DNA of 64,000 nucleotides from an uncultured Victivallales bacterium (lineage in GTDB: Bacteria > Verrucomicrobiota > Lentisphaeria > Victivallales > UBA1829). Shown here piece after piece: positions 1 through 7,892 of the stretch. The stretch's first letter is position 1. Each line of letters starts with the position of its first letter. The stretch is taken from the NCBI GenBank assembly GCA_944391115.1, contig CALXSJ010000007.1:1-64000 (forward strand). Reading direction: 5' to 3'. The position numbers were made by a program, and so were the translations under genes. Below the pieces are notes generated by a model that made no database searches, was not told the DNA's origin, and saw only the letters and a program-made list of their open reading frames with translations.

Positions 1-82
1 CGTGAGGGCTCCGCGCCCTCACACTCCGCGGCAGGTGTGAGACACCTGCACCCGGCAAGCAGGCTTGCCGTCTTTTTCATGA
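1..82. repeat. tandem-hairpin repeat element (copy 1, cut by the window start)
   Basis: Three perfect hairpins follow each other: arms GTGAGGGC/GCCCTCAC with a 5-nt loop (2-22), arms GCAGGTGT/ACACCTGC with a 3-nt loop (31-49), and arms CGGCAAGC/GCTTGCCG with a 2-nt loop (53-70). Read on the minus strand, the middle hairpin and its flanks (GTGCAGG...CCTGCCGCGG) match the element at 53775-53908. The element lies under the last codons of the aminotransferase gene. Its left end is outside the window. Role unknown; a REP-like or mRNA 3'-end element is one option. Confidence 0.7.
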
Positions 83-1299
83 TTTATTTTTATTTTTTTT
101 AAGTCGCGCAGGAATTCTTCCATCTTATCCATGGCCTCCTTGATGCCCTCCATCGAAGTGGCATAGGAGCACCGGATGAATCCCTCTCCACATGCGCCGA
201 ACGCCGTCCCCGGAACTACGGCAACTTTCTTCTCCATCAGAAGTTTCACGGCAAAATCGCTCGAAGACAATCCGCTCGACGTAATGTTCGGAAATACGTA
301 AAAAGCCCCCTCGGGAAGGAAACACTTCAAACCCATTTCATTCAATCGTTTCACAATCACATTGCGGCGATCACGGTATTCCGCCTTCATCGCAAGCATG
401 TCTTTTCTGCCGCTGCGCAACGCCTCAAGAGCCGCCTCCTGCGCCATGATCGGCGCACAAAGCATGGAATACTGGTGAATCTTCATCATCGCGTCAATCA
501 ATTCCGCGGGTCCGCACGCATAACCGAGGCGGAAACCGGTCATCGCAAACGCCTTTGAAAAACCATGCAGAAAAATGGTGCGTTCCTTCATGCCCGGAAA
601 CGTTGCAATGGAAGGAGTCTTTTCCCCGTAGGTCAGTTCCGTATAAATATGGTCGGCAAGGACAACAAGATTATGACGTACGGCAATCTTTGCAATTTTT
701 TCCGTCTGCTCATAACTCAGCGTCGCGCCGGTCGGATTGCAGGGAAAATTCAGAAGAATCGCCTTTGTCCGCGGTGTGACCGCCTTTTCCAGGTCGGCGG
801 GATCCAGCGCAAAATCATTTTTTTCATAGGTGTTCACGGCAACCGGAACACCGTGCGCCATCCGGATTTCCGGACTGTACGAAACATAACAGGGCTCATG
901 ATAAATCACCTCGTCCCCGGGACTGGTGATCGCACGAATCGCCAGATCAAGCGCCTCGCTCACGCCAACCGTCACGATACACTCATGCTGCGGATCATAA
1001 TCAAGATCATAATCGCTCGTCATGTATCCGCAGATCGCCTTGCGCAGCGAAAGAAGCCCGAGGTTTGATGTATAATGCGTCTTTCCGCTTTCCAGCGAAT
1101 AGATCGCACTTTCGCGGATATTCCACGGCGTAACGAAATCCGGTTCCCCGATTCCCAGCGAAATCACGTCATCCATGGAATTGACGAGTTCAAAAAAATC
1201 GCGGATGCCGCTTTTCGGCAGCACGGCGATATGAGGCGCTACAAAAGAATTTTCCGTATTTTCCTTTTTATTGTTATGGCGTGATCTTGAGCCGTTCAT
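19..1299 (-). CDS. PLP-dependent class I/II aminotransferase (AlaT/YugH-like)
   Basis: Fold-type I aminotransferase, 426 residues, expected to be cytosolic and PLP-dependent. Visible motifs: NFPCNPTG at about residues 184-191, an Asp in LVVLADHIYTEL (about 216) that would contact the PLP nitrogen, and the Schiff-base Lys at about 249 in GFSKAFAMTGFRLGY. The ATG is preceded by AGGAGGAAG and overlaps the end of the Lrp-type gene by 26 nt, so the two are translationally coupled. The same regulator-aminotransferase pairing is known for yugG-yugH (alaR-alaT) of Bacillus subtilis, which makes alanine transamination a reasonable guess; substrate is not proven. Oddity: the last roughly 18 residues are encoded by the hairpin repeat at 1-82 and look like a read-through tail rather than family sequence. 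Confidence 0.9.
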   Translation of the reverse strand: MNGSRSRHNNKKENTENSFVAPHIAVLPKSGIRDFFELVNSMDDVISLGIGEPDFVTPWNIRESAIYSLESGKTHYTSNLGLLSLRKAICGYMTSDYDLDYDPQHECIVTVGVSEALDLAIRAITSPGDEVIYHEPCYVSYSPEIRMAHGVPVAVNTYEKNDFALDPADLEKAVTPRTKAILLNFPCNPTGATLSYEQTEKIAKIAVRHNLVVLADHIYTELTYGEKTPSIATFPGMKERTIFLHGFSKAFAMTGFRLGYACGPAELIDAMMKIHQYSMLCAPIMAQEAALEALRSGRKDMLAMKAEYRDRRNVIVKRLNEMGLKCFLPEGAFYVFPNITSSGLSSSDFAVKLLMEKKVAVVPGTAFGACGEGFIRCSYATSMEGIKEAMDKMEEFLRDLKKIKINHEKDGKPACRVQVSHTCRGV

Positions 1300-1780
1300 G
1301 ATCTTCTTCCTCCTGCATCAGCTTGCCTGATTCCTTGTATTTCTTCAGTAAAAAATGAGTGGACGTGGACAATACGCCGTCAATGGTTGCCAGTCTGCTT
1401 GCAACGAACTGCGCCACGTCATTGAGACTTTCCCCCTTGATTTCCAGCTGGAGATCGAAATTTCCGCCCGACATCAGATACAGAGCGGAAACCTGGGAAA
1501 ACTTGCTGAGTCTTCGCGCGATTTTATCAAATCCGCCCTCACGCTCCGGACGGATCTTAACTTCGATAATAGCCTTTACGGCGCTTTCCGGAAGTTCCGA
1601 ATCATCAAAAACGGCACGATAGCCGATAATCACATTTTCCGCTTCCAGTTTCCGGATTTCCGCCTGCACGTCTTTCACCGGAACGTCAATTCTGTCGGAA
1701 ATATCCTTCGCCGTAAGACGTCCATCCTCGCCGAGAAGCCGGAGAATGTTTCTTCTCAATTCGTTTCTGCTCATTTGCAT
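1274..1780 (-). CDS. Lrp/AsnC family transcriptional regulator
   Basis: 168-residue DNA-binding regulator of amino-acid metabolism. The N-terminal winged HTH spans about residues 5-60 (LRRNILRLLGEDGRLTAKDI, then the recognition helix around VPVKDVQAEIRKL). The C-terminal part from about residue 65 fits the RAM/Lrp ligand-binding ferredoxin-like domain. A short acidic tail (MQEEEDHE) follows. It sits directly upstream of, and overlaps, the aminotransferase gene it probably controls. Only 37 nt separate it from cdsA, so it may be part of a longer transcript starting at the SIS gene. Its effector cannot be read from sequence. Confidence 0.9.
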   Translation of the reverse strand: MQMSRNELRRNILRLLGEDGRLTAKDISDRIDVPVKDVQAEIRKLEAENVIIGYRAVFDDSELPESAVKAIIEVKIRPEREGGFDKIARRLSKFSQVSALYLMSGGNFDLQLEIKGESLNDVAQFVASRLATIDGVLSTSTHFLLKKYKESGKLMQEEEDHERLKITP

Positions 1781-1817
1781 GCTCCGTTATAATACGTTAA
1801 AGGATTATAAATATGCC

Positions 1818-2711
1818 TTAAATTCGGAAAAATTCAAGATTGAAGTTCTGTTCCAGAATCAGTAAAATATAAAAAATCGGCGCAGTCATCATCGGACTGT
1901 CAACCAGATCGTAAATTCCGCCGATCCCGGGAATTGTATGTCCGGAATCCTTGACTTTGCAGGCTCGTTTCAGTGCGGATTCCGCAAGATCGCCCGCCAT
2001 GCCGCCGAAAAAGAACAGGATGCCGGTAACAATTGCGGAAGTCACGGAAACAACAAACCCTGTTTTCCAGTGAAAAAACAGACACAGCAGAATCGTGAAA
2101 AACAATCCGCCTGCCGCACCTTCGTAGGATTTTCCGGGACTGATGGACGGAATCATCTTGTGATTCCCGCCGGGCAGCAGCTTATTGGAGAGAGTCCCCG
2201 TCACATAAGCGCCGATATCTCCGATTTTCGTAGCCAGAATGAAAAAAAGAAACAGAACGTTGAAGGAATATTTTTCTTCTGAAACAATCAACTGTCTTCC
2301 ATAGATATAAATGTTGATAATGAAAAAAATCGGGATGATGAACAGGAAAAATGCGGCAAAAGTATGAAACAGCTTCTTCAGTTTTGTTTCCGAATTTTTT
2401 ACACCAAGCAGAAACAGCAGCGCAAGAACGGGCAGAACAGCCAGCAGGAGGCAAAAAGCCAGCAACTGATATTTACTGTTGTAAAACAGAAAAATACAGC
2501 CGGCAAGGGCAGTATTGAAAATGCAGAGCGGATACAGAAAAGTTTCCATACCGATATTTCTGAGCATGGCACAAAGTTCCTTTGTTACAAAAAACGAAAG
2601 AAACAGCGCAAGCAGAACAAATATGGAACGTCCGATCAGGTTGTTCAGAAAAATGGAAGCGCCGAACAGCGCAAGCAGGACAACCGTGCTGCAAAGTCTG
2701 GGAATGAACAT
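1818..2711 (-). CDS. cdsA: phosphatidate cytidylyltransferase
   Basis: Integral membrane enzyme that makes CDP-diacylglycerol from phosphatidate and CTP for phospholipid synthesis. 297 residues with many hydrophobic segments and the conserved C-terminal block: GDIGAYVTG, PSISPGKSYEGAAGG, then KRACKVKDSGHTIPGIGG. The PROSITE-type signature is slightly altered: the usual HGG is IGG and the DRxD is DLVD, but the key acidic residues remain. The start ATG overlaps the uppS stop (TAATG), the common uppS-cdsA order of bacterial lipid-carrier operons. Confidence 0.94.
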   Translation of the reverse strand: MFIPRLCSTVVLLALFGASIFLNNLIGRSIFVLLALFLSFFVTKELCAMLRNIGMETFLYPLCIFNTALAGCIFLFYNSKYQLLAFCLLLAVLPVLALLFLLGVKNSETKLKKLFHTFAAFFLFIIPIFFIINIYIYGRQLIVSEEKYSFNVLFLFFILATKIGDIGAYVTGTLSNKLLPGGNHKMIPSISPGKSYEGAAGGLFFTILLCLFFHWKTGFVVSVTSAIVTGILFFFGGMAGDLAESALKRACKVKDSGHTIPGIGGIYDLVDSPMMTAPIFYILLILEQNFNLEFFRI

Positions 2712-3430
2712 TACTTTCTACCTCCGAATCTTCTGTTTCTCGTTCCGTATGCGGCAATCGCCTTTTCCAGTTCCGCCTTGTCAAAATCCGGCCACAGCGT
2801 GTCCGTCACATAAATTTCCGAATAGGAAAGTTCCCAGAGCAGGAAATTGCTCAGCCGGAGTTCTCCGCTTGTCCGGATCAGAAGATCGGGATCGGGAATT
2901 TCCGGAAGATACAGATTTTTCGCAAAAAGCGTTTCGTCAATCTCATCCGGACGCAGGGTTCCGGCGGCGACTTCGGATGCGATCTTCTTCGCGGCATCGA
3001 CGATTTCGGCGCGGCCGCCGTAGTTCAAAGCAAGAATCAGTGTGCCACGCGTATTCGAAGCAGTTTTTGCAATCGCAAGTTTCAGGCGTTCCCGGGATTT
3101 TTCAGGAAGTCCGTCGATCCGTCCGGTGGCAAGAAGACGCAATCCCTTTTCAAGCATGATGTTCAGATTTGCATCAATAAATTCACAGAGAAGCTCCATC
3201 AGCGCATCAACTTCCTCTTTGGAACGCTTCCAGTTTTCGGTGCTGAACGCATAAAGCGTCACATATTCGATTCCGGTGTCGGCCAGATTTTCGACCAGCT
3301 GTTTGACCGCCAGCGCCCCTTTGCGGTGTCCCTCGACCCGTTCGACGCCATGCCGGGCGGCCCAGCGTCCATTGCCGTCCATGATAATGGCGACATGCCG
3401 CGGAATCCGCGCCTCAGTTTCCGTTCCCAT
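2711..3430 (-). CDS. uppS: isoprenyl transferase (undecaprenyl diphosphate synthase)
   Basis: cis-Prenyltransferase that makes the C55 lipid carrier for peptidoglycan and O-antigen. 239 residues, normal length. Motifs: HVAIIMDGNGRWAARHGV near the N-terminus (catalytic Asp in MDGNG), TLYAFSTENW, LNYGGRAEI, and DLLIRTSGELRLSNFLLWE near the C-terminus. The start lies 17 nt inside the end of the SIS-domain gene, and the stop overlaps cdsA, so the three genes look co-transcribed. Confidence 0.96.
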   Translation of the reverse strand: MGTETEARIPRHVAIIMDGNGRWAARHGVERVEGHRKGALAVKQLVENLADTGIEYVTLYAFSTENWKRSKEEVDALMELLCEFIDANLNIMLEKGLRLLATGRIDGLPEKSRERLKLAIAKTASNTRGTLILALNYGGRAEIVDAAKKIASEVAAGTLRPDEIDETLFAKNLYLPEIPDPDLLIRTSGELRLSNFLLWELSYSEIYVTDTLWPDFDKAELEKAIAAYGTRNRRFGGRK

Positions 3431-4067
3431 AAAATGCCTCCTCGAGCATCAGGCAGAGACAGTGATACATCGGCAGATGATATTCCTGCACCACATAAGT
3501 CTCCCTGGAGGGCGCATGAATGACACAATCCGAAAACTCCTCGCAGATTCCGTGATTCTCACCGGTGAAAAGAATCGTCTTGATTTTTTTCACACGGGCA
3601 ACCTGAAATGCGTTATAAATATTTCTCGCATTTCCGGAAGTGCTCAGACCGATCAGAGCATCACCTTCACGGCCCATCACGAAAAGCTGCTGCGCATAGG
3701 TCATCAACGGATCTACATCGTTCACATAAGCGCTGGAAAGCGCCGGATGAGAAAGAAGCGACACGGCCCGCAGCCCCATCTGCAACTTATCCGCAAGTTC
3801 CTCGCTTCCAAGACGATTTCGAAAATCCTCCCGGACAGCATCCCGGACAGGACGCTTCATTTTGAATCCTTTCATCAGTTCCCCGACGATATGTTCGGAA
3901 TCGGACGCGCTCCCTCCATTTCCGCAAACAAAAAGAATTCTGTCATTGAAAAAACAATTTTTTAGTATAGAATATGCTATGATGAGCTGTTCGGACGCTT
4001 TTTCAAGATCCGGATATCTCCTCAGGAGCTCTTTGACGTGTCGTTGTGTTATACTGTCATTAACCAT
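3414..4067 (-). CDS. SIS-domain sugar isomerase, GmhA/DiaA-like
   Basis: 217-residue phosphosugar isomerase of the SIS fold. FVCGNGGSASDSEHIVGEL (about residues 44-62) is the phosphosugar-binding motif of GmhA-type proteins, and GLSTSGNARN is the second SIS motif. The best family fit is sedoheptulose-7-phosphate isomerase (heptose for LPS), consistent with the uppS-cdsA envelope operon it starts. The DnaA-binding protein DiaA has the same fold and the gene is divergent from dnaN, so a DiaA-like role cannot be excluded. Upstream is the AT-rich gap shared with dnaN. Confidence 0.85.
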   Translation of the reverse strand: MVNDSITQRHVKELLRRYPDLEKASEQLIIAYSILKNCFFNDRILFVCGNGGSASDSEHIVGELMKGFKMKRPVRDAVREDFRNRLGSEELADKLQMGLRAVSLLSHPALSSAYVNDVDPLMTYAQQLFVMGREGDALIGLSTSGNARNIYNAFQVARVKKIKTILFTGENHGICEEFSDCVIHAPSRETYVVQEYHLPMYHCLCLMLEEAFYGNGN

Positions 4068-4294
4068 GTTGAAAACCCTGTTGAAAATTGGTTCAGCAAA
4101 TCTTGAGAACTTTCAGGATGTAAATAGAACACCATTTCTCAACAAATTCAAAACATTTTCTTAACAAGTTGGAAAATATTTCATTCGAGTCTGTTTTTCC
4201 GACTTGTAAACATTGATGACAGCTATAATAGTAATGATAGAAAGAGAAGAAAAAATAGATCAATAATCAACATACAGCAAAGTCGAGGAAAACA
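4068..4294. other. AT-rich divergent gap upstream of dnaN, candidate oriC region
   Basis: 227 bp between the SIS gene (minus) and dnaN (plus), clearly more AT-rich than its surroundings. It holds TTTTCAACA twice on the minus strand (4067-4075, 4079-4087), TTCTCAACA (4136-4144), TTCTTAACA (4158-4166) and TTGTAAACA (4204-4212) on the plus strand. These resemble DnaA boxes (TTATCCACA) with two mismatches. A TATAAT at 4224-4229 is a probable dnaN -10 box, without a good -35. Origin function is inference: dnaA is not in the window, and near-dnaN position plus repeat motifs are the only support. Confidence 0.4.
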
Positions 4295-5392
4295 ATGAAA
4301 ATCAATGTGAAAAGGGAACTCCTGCTGAAAGCGCTCCAGAAAGTCTGCAACATCATCGGAAGCAGAACCACACTTCCCGTGCTTGCAAATGTGATGATGG
4401 AAGCGGAAAACAGCAAACTTACGTTTACAACGACCGATCTTGAACTCCGGATTACCACTTCCATTGAAGCCGAAGTCGAACGGGCCGGGAAAACGACGCT
4501 TCCGGCGAAACGGCTTCTCGGGCTGGTTTCCAAATTCAAAGGCGACACCGTCAGCTTCGATACCAATGAAAACCATCATACGAAGATCAGCTGCGGAACG
4601 GCGGATTTCATGATTCTCGGTCTGACGTCCGATGATTTTCCCGTTCCTGTCGATTTCACGGCCCAGAGAACCCTGAAAATCAAACAGTGCGATCTTGCTC
4701 GCATTATCGACCGGATTTCTTATGCGGTCAGTCTTGACGATTCCAGAAAGGTTCTGCAGGGTATTCTCCTCTCCGTCCGCGAAGGAAACCTGACAGCCGT
4801 GGCAACCGATGGAAAGCGCCTTGCACTGGTTGAAAAACTGCTGGACGAAGTGCCCGTCGGCTCTGATGGCGACATCATTGTCACGCTGAAAGCCGCTAAT
4901 GAACTCAAGAGAATTCTGGAAAAGGACGGCGATGCTGTCATTGAGATCGGCGAGAAACAGGCTGTTTTCAAAATCGATTCCACCATGATCTATTCCAAAT
5001 TGATCGATGGAAACTATCCGAATTACAAACAGGTGATTCCGGCATCCTTCGCCAAGAAGGTTTCCGTGCCGTGCCTGGGATTCATTGATGCTCTTGAAAT
5101 TGTCAGTGTTCCGCTGTTTGATGCTTCCTCGTCCTATGTCAAGATTACATTCCAGGCGAATAAACTGCTGTTTGAAGCGAACAGCAACGTCGGAGAAGGC
5201 AAAGAGGAAATCGCGATCGAATATGAAGGCGAGGAAATGTCGCTTTCCTTCAATCCGCAGTTTCTGTCCGATCCCTTCAAGCATATCGGAGTGGATAACG
5301 TCAATATCAAGATCAATGATGCGTTCAGTCCGATTGCAATTGAAAGCGGAGACGGTTTCCTGTATGTAATCATGCCGATGAGAAACAAATAA
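4295..5392 (+). CDS. dnaN: DNA polymerase III beta subunit (sliding clamp)
   Basis: 365 residues, normal for the ring-shaped processivity clamp of the replicative polymerase. It begins MKINVKRELLLKALQKVCNI and contains TTLPVLANVMMEA and TTDLELRI of clamp domain 1, and ends in the typical YVIMPMR-like tail (VIMPMRNK). GAGGAA lies 5 nt before the ATG. recF follows after 70 nt, the classic dnaN-recF pairing, but a strong terminator-like hairpin separates them. A TATAAT at 4224-4229 probably drives it. Confidence 0.97.
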   Translation: MKINVKRELLLKALQKVCNIIGSRTTLPVLANVMMEAENSKLTFTTTDLELRITTSIEAEVERAGKTTLPAKRLLGLVSKFKGDTVSFDTNENHHTKISCGTADFMILGLTSDDFPVPVDFTAQRTLKIKQCDLARIIDRISYAVSLDDSRKVLQGILLSVREGNLTAVATDGKRLALVEKLLDEVPVGSDGDIIVTLKAANELKRILEKDGDAVIEIGEKQAVFKIDSTMIYSKLIDGNYPNYKQVIPASFAKKVSVPCLGFIDALEIVSVPLFDASSSYVKITFQANKLLFEANSNVGEGKEEIAIEYEGEEMSLSFNPQFLSDPFKHIGVDNVNIKINDAFSPIAIESGDGFLYVIMPMRNK

Positions 5393-5422
5393 CCGGCGGT
5401 TTTCTATCTGTATCCGTAGATA

Positions 5423-5454
5423 TCCCCCGGAGATTCCGGGGGATTGCTTTTTCC
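5423..5454 (+). terminator. intrinsic terminator-like hairpin between dnaN and recF
   Basis: A perfect 9-bp stem, TCCCCCGGA/TCCGGGGGA with a 3-nt loop (5423-5443), is followed by TTGCTTTTTCC. It begins 30 nt after the dnaN stop and ends only 8 nt before the recF start, so it should terminate or attenuate dnaN transcripts before recF. Confidence 0.75.
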
Positions 5455-5462
5455 TTCGATCC

Positions 5463-6551
5463 ATGCTGACTGAATTGAAACTTGAAAATTTCCGGAATTT
5501 TTCCGGAACCGGTCTTTCTTTTCATGCGGATTCCGTGATTTTTCAAGGAGCAAACGGACAGGGCAAGACAAGCCTTCTGGAATCCATTTTTTTTCTTGCG
5601 AATCTGCGGTCCTTCCGTACTTCCCAGACACGGGAAATCCGGAAAATCGGTTCGCAGTCGTTCCGGCTCGGTGTGAATATCCGGCGGCATGGGACATGGA
5701 ATACGCGCCTGGATCTGGAAGCAGGAGCCGTGCGCAGTCTCAGAATCGACGGTGTTTCCATTTCCCGTGCCAGTGAATTTACCGGACGGATCAAGACAAT
5801 TGCCTTTCTGCCGGATGATCCGCTGATTATCAACGGTCCTTCCGTGCTCCGCCGCCGCTTTTTTGATATGTTCATCTGTATGCTCGACCGGGAATATTTC
5901 ACTGCGCTGCAGCAGTATTCCTCCGCATTGAAATCCCGGAACTTCATATTGAAAAACCGGAACTTGAACCGTGATATCCTTTTTTCCTATGATACGTTGC
6001 TTGCGGCATCCGGCCAAAGAATTGTTGCACTGCGTTTGAAATATGCGGCGCTTCTTTCGGATGCCATGCGGTTGATTCTTGCTGAAATCAGGCCGGAACT
6101 TGCTGATTTTAAAATTCGCATGCGGCATGTTTCCGAAACAGCGGAACGTGAATCGTTTCTGAAAAAACTGGAAAGCGATTTTGCAAAAGATGCGCAGAAA
6201 GGATTCACTTCATTCGGTCCGCATCTTGATGATTTCGAGTTTATTTGCGATGGAAAACTGCTGCGTCTATATGGTTCCCGCGGACAATGCCGCATGGCGT
6301 CGCTCTGTCTGAAACTTGCGGAACTGGAGATTGTGAAAAACGCTTCTTCCTCAGGGGTGGAAGATACCGTGGTTCTGGTGGATGATGCCACAGGAGACCT
6401 GGATGAAAAGTCAAAGTTTTCCTTTCTTTCAAAAATCGCGGATGCAGGTCAGATTTTTTATGCGTTTACGGAGCTGCCGAACGAAGATTTTTTCCGGGAT
6501 TCGCAGATTTTCAAAGTTGAAAATGGTACAACAAGAGTGACAGGTTCTTGA
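5463..6551 (+). CDS. recF: DNA replication and repair protein RecF
   Basis: SMC-like ABC ATPase that helps load RecA at gaps through RecFOR. 362 residues, normal length. It starts MLTELKLENFRNF; the Walker A is GANGQGKTS (about 29-37); near the C-terminus are SRGQCRMASLCLKLAELEIV (ABC-signature region) and VVLVDDATGDLDE (Walker B/D-loop, with DDATGDLD where most RecF proteins have DD..SELD). No clear Shine-Dalgarno is seen before the ATG, and the dnaN terminator ends just upstream, which suggests low expression. Confidence 0.95.
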   Translation: MLTELKLENFRNFSGTGLSFHADSVIFQGANGQGKTSLLESIFFLANLRSFRTSQTREIRKIGSQSFRLGVNIRRHGTWNTRLDLEAGAVRSLRIDGVSISRASEFTGRIKTIAFLPDDPLIINGPSVLRRRFFDMFICMLDREYFTALQQYSSALKSRNFILKNRNLNRDILFSYDTLLAASGQRIVALRLKYAALLSDAMRLILAEIRPELADFKIRMRHVSETAERESFLKKLESDFAKDAQKGFTSFGPHLDDFEFICDGKLLRLYGSRGQCRMASLCLKLAELEIVKNASSSGVEDTVVLVDDATGDLDEKSKFSFLSKIADAGQIFYAFTELPNEDFFRDSQIFKVENGTTRVTGS

Positions 6552-6589
6552 ACTTAATAAAAATTGTTGATGTAATTTTATGCCTGGGG

Positions 6590-6610
6590 ATTTCGTGCGA
6601 AGCACGAAAT
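6590..6610. repeat. perfect 9-bp hairpin between recF and thiI
   Basis: ATTTCGTGC (6590-6598), loop GAA, GCACGAAAT (6602-6610). No T-run follows, so it is not a plain terminator. The GCACGAA/TTCGTGC core also occurs in the spacer of the tandem-hairpin elements at 18463 and 53775 (AAATTGCTTCGTGC), so it may be a solo relative. Confidence 0.5.
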
Positions 6611-6628
6611 AAAAGAAAGGATGGATTG

Positions 6629-7840
6629 ATGTATAAGAGCATTGTCTGCCGTTATCATGAGATAGCGACAAAGGGGCATAACCGTTCCATGTTTGAGAAT
6701 AAACTGATTGCAAACATGCGGACGCTCTGTGAATATGATGAAATTCAGGATCTGGCATTTCAGCGCATCCGGGGCCGGATTTTTGTAAGAAAACTGAAAA
6801 ACGGCATTTTTTCTCCAGAAGAAATGGAAAAAATGAAAGGTGTCCTTTCCCGGACATTCGGTCTGGAATCTTTTTCTCCCGTGATCGAGTGTGAGCCTGA
6901 AATCGGGAAAATTCTGAATGTCATTGGAGAAAGCGCCCGTGAAACTTTTGAAAAAAAGCTGGAAACGTGTCCAGTTGTTCAATTCCGGACTCGCGCGAGA
7001 CGGAGCGACAAATCCTTTCCTCTGCGTTCCCGGGATATTGAAATCGAGTCAGCGACCCGGCTTCAGGAGATATTCGGAGACAGGATAAAAGTAAATCTTG
7101 ATCATCCTGAGATCTCCATCGGCGTTGAAGTCCGGGAAAAAATTGCTCTTGTCTATTATGAAAGTTTCAAAGGTCCGGGAGGTCTTCCTGTCGGTACGAA
7201 TTCCCAGGTTCTTGCGCTGCTTTCCGGCGGGATCGACTCTCCCGTTGCCTGCCATATGACCATGAAGCGGGGCTGTCATGTGGATTTTCTCACTTTTCAC
7301 AGTTTTCCCTACACGCCGATGGAATCCGTGGAAAAGGTGAAACGCCTTGCTTCCGTTCTGAACCGCTATCAGAAAAAAGGCAGACTCTATTCCTGCAATA
7401 TTTCCGGACTTCAGAAACTGATCCGTGACAACTGCAACCCGCGCTACCGCACGATTCTTTACCGGCGGCAGATGATGCGGATTGCGGAAAAAATCTGCCG
7501 ATTCCAGAAACTGAACGCAATCGTAACCGGCGAATCGGTCGGACAGGTTGCCAGCCAGACAATCGTCAATCTTTCCATCATCAACGATGCCACGCGGATG
7601 CTGATCCTGCGCCCGCTTGCCGGACTCGACAAACTCGAATCGATCGAACGCGCGGAAAAAATAGGAACCTATGACATTTCCATCGAACCGTTTCCGGACA
7701 GCTGCACGGTTTTTGCTCCCCCTTCCCCGGCGGTTGCCGCAAAATTTTATCTTGTCGAAGAGGAGGAAAAGAAAATCCCGAATCTGGAAGAAGAACTGGA
7801 AAAAGCGTTTCATTCGATTGAAAAATATGAAGACCTTTAA
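6629..7840 (+). CDS. thiI: tRNA 4-thiouridine sulfurtransferase ThiI (no rhodanese domain)
   Basis: ATP-dependent enzyme that thiolates U8 of tRNA and can feed sulfur to thiamine thiazole synthesis. I take the ATG at 6629 (MYKSIVCRYHEIATKGHNR, preceded by AAAGG); an upstream in-frame ATG at 6548 overlaps recF and adds 27 residues unlike the family. 403 residues: N-terminal ferredoxin-like/THUMP region (about 1-165), then a PP-loop domain with LLSGGIDSPVACHM (about 199) and DSCTVFAPPSP near the C-terminus. It ends before any rhodanese domain, as in the Bacillus-type short form. 77 nt after recF. Confidence 0.95.
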   Translation: MYKSIVCRYHEIATKGHNRSMFENKLIANMRTLCEYDEIQDLAFQRIRGRIFVRKLKNGIFSPEEMEKMKGVLSRTFGLESFSPVIECEPEIGKILNVIGESARETFEKKLETCPVVQFRTRARRSDKSFPLRSRDIEIESATRLQEIFGDRIKVNLDHPEISIGVEVREKIALVYYESFKGPGGLPVGTNSQVLALLSGGIDSPVACHMTMKRGCHVDFLTFHSFPYTPMESVEKVKRLASVLNRYQKKGRLYSCNISGLQKLIRDNCNPRYRTILYRRQMMRIAEKICRFQKLNAIVTGESVGQVASQTIVNLSIINDATRMLILRPLAGLDKLESIERAEKIGTYDISIEPFPDSCTVFAPPSPAVAAKFYLVEEEEKKIPNLEEELEKAFHSIEKYEDL

Positions 7841-7892
7841 TATATTGTTCCGCATAAGGAATTCAATCACAGAAAAAAAAGAGGTATTTCAG

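Noticed and set aside
1-82. CRISPR-like repeats
   Set aside because: Three adjacent palindromes without equal spacers or repeated units; no cas genes in the window.
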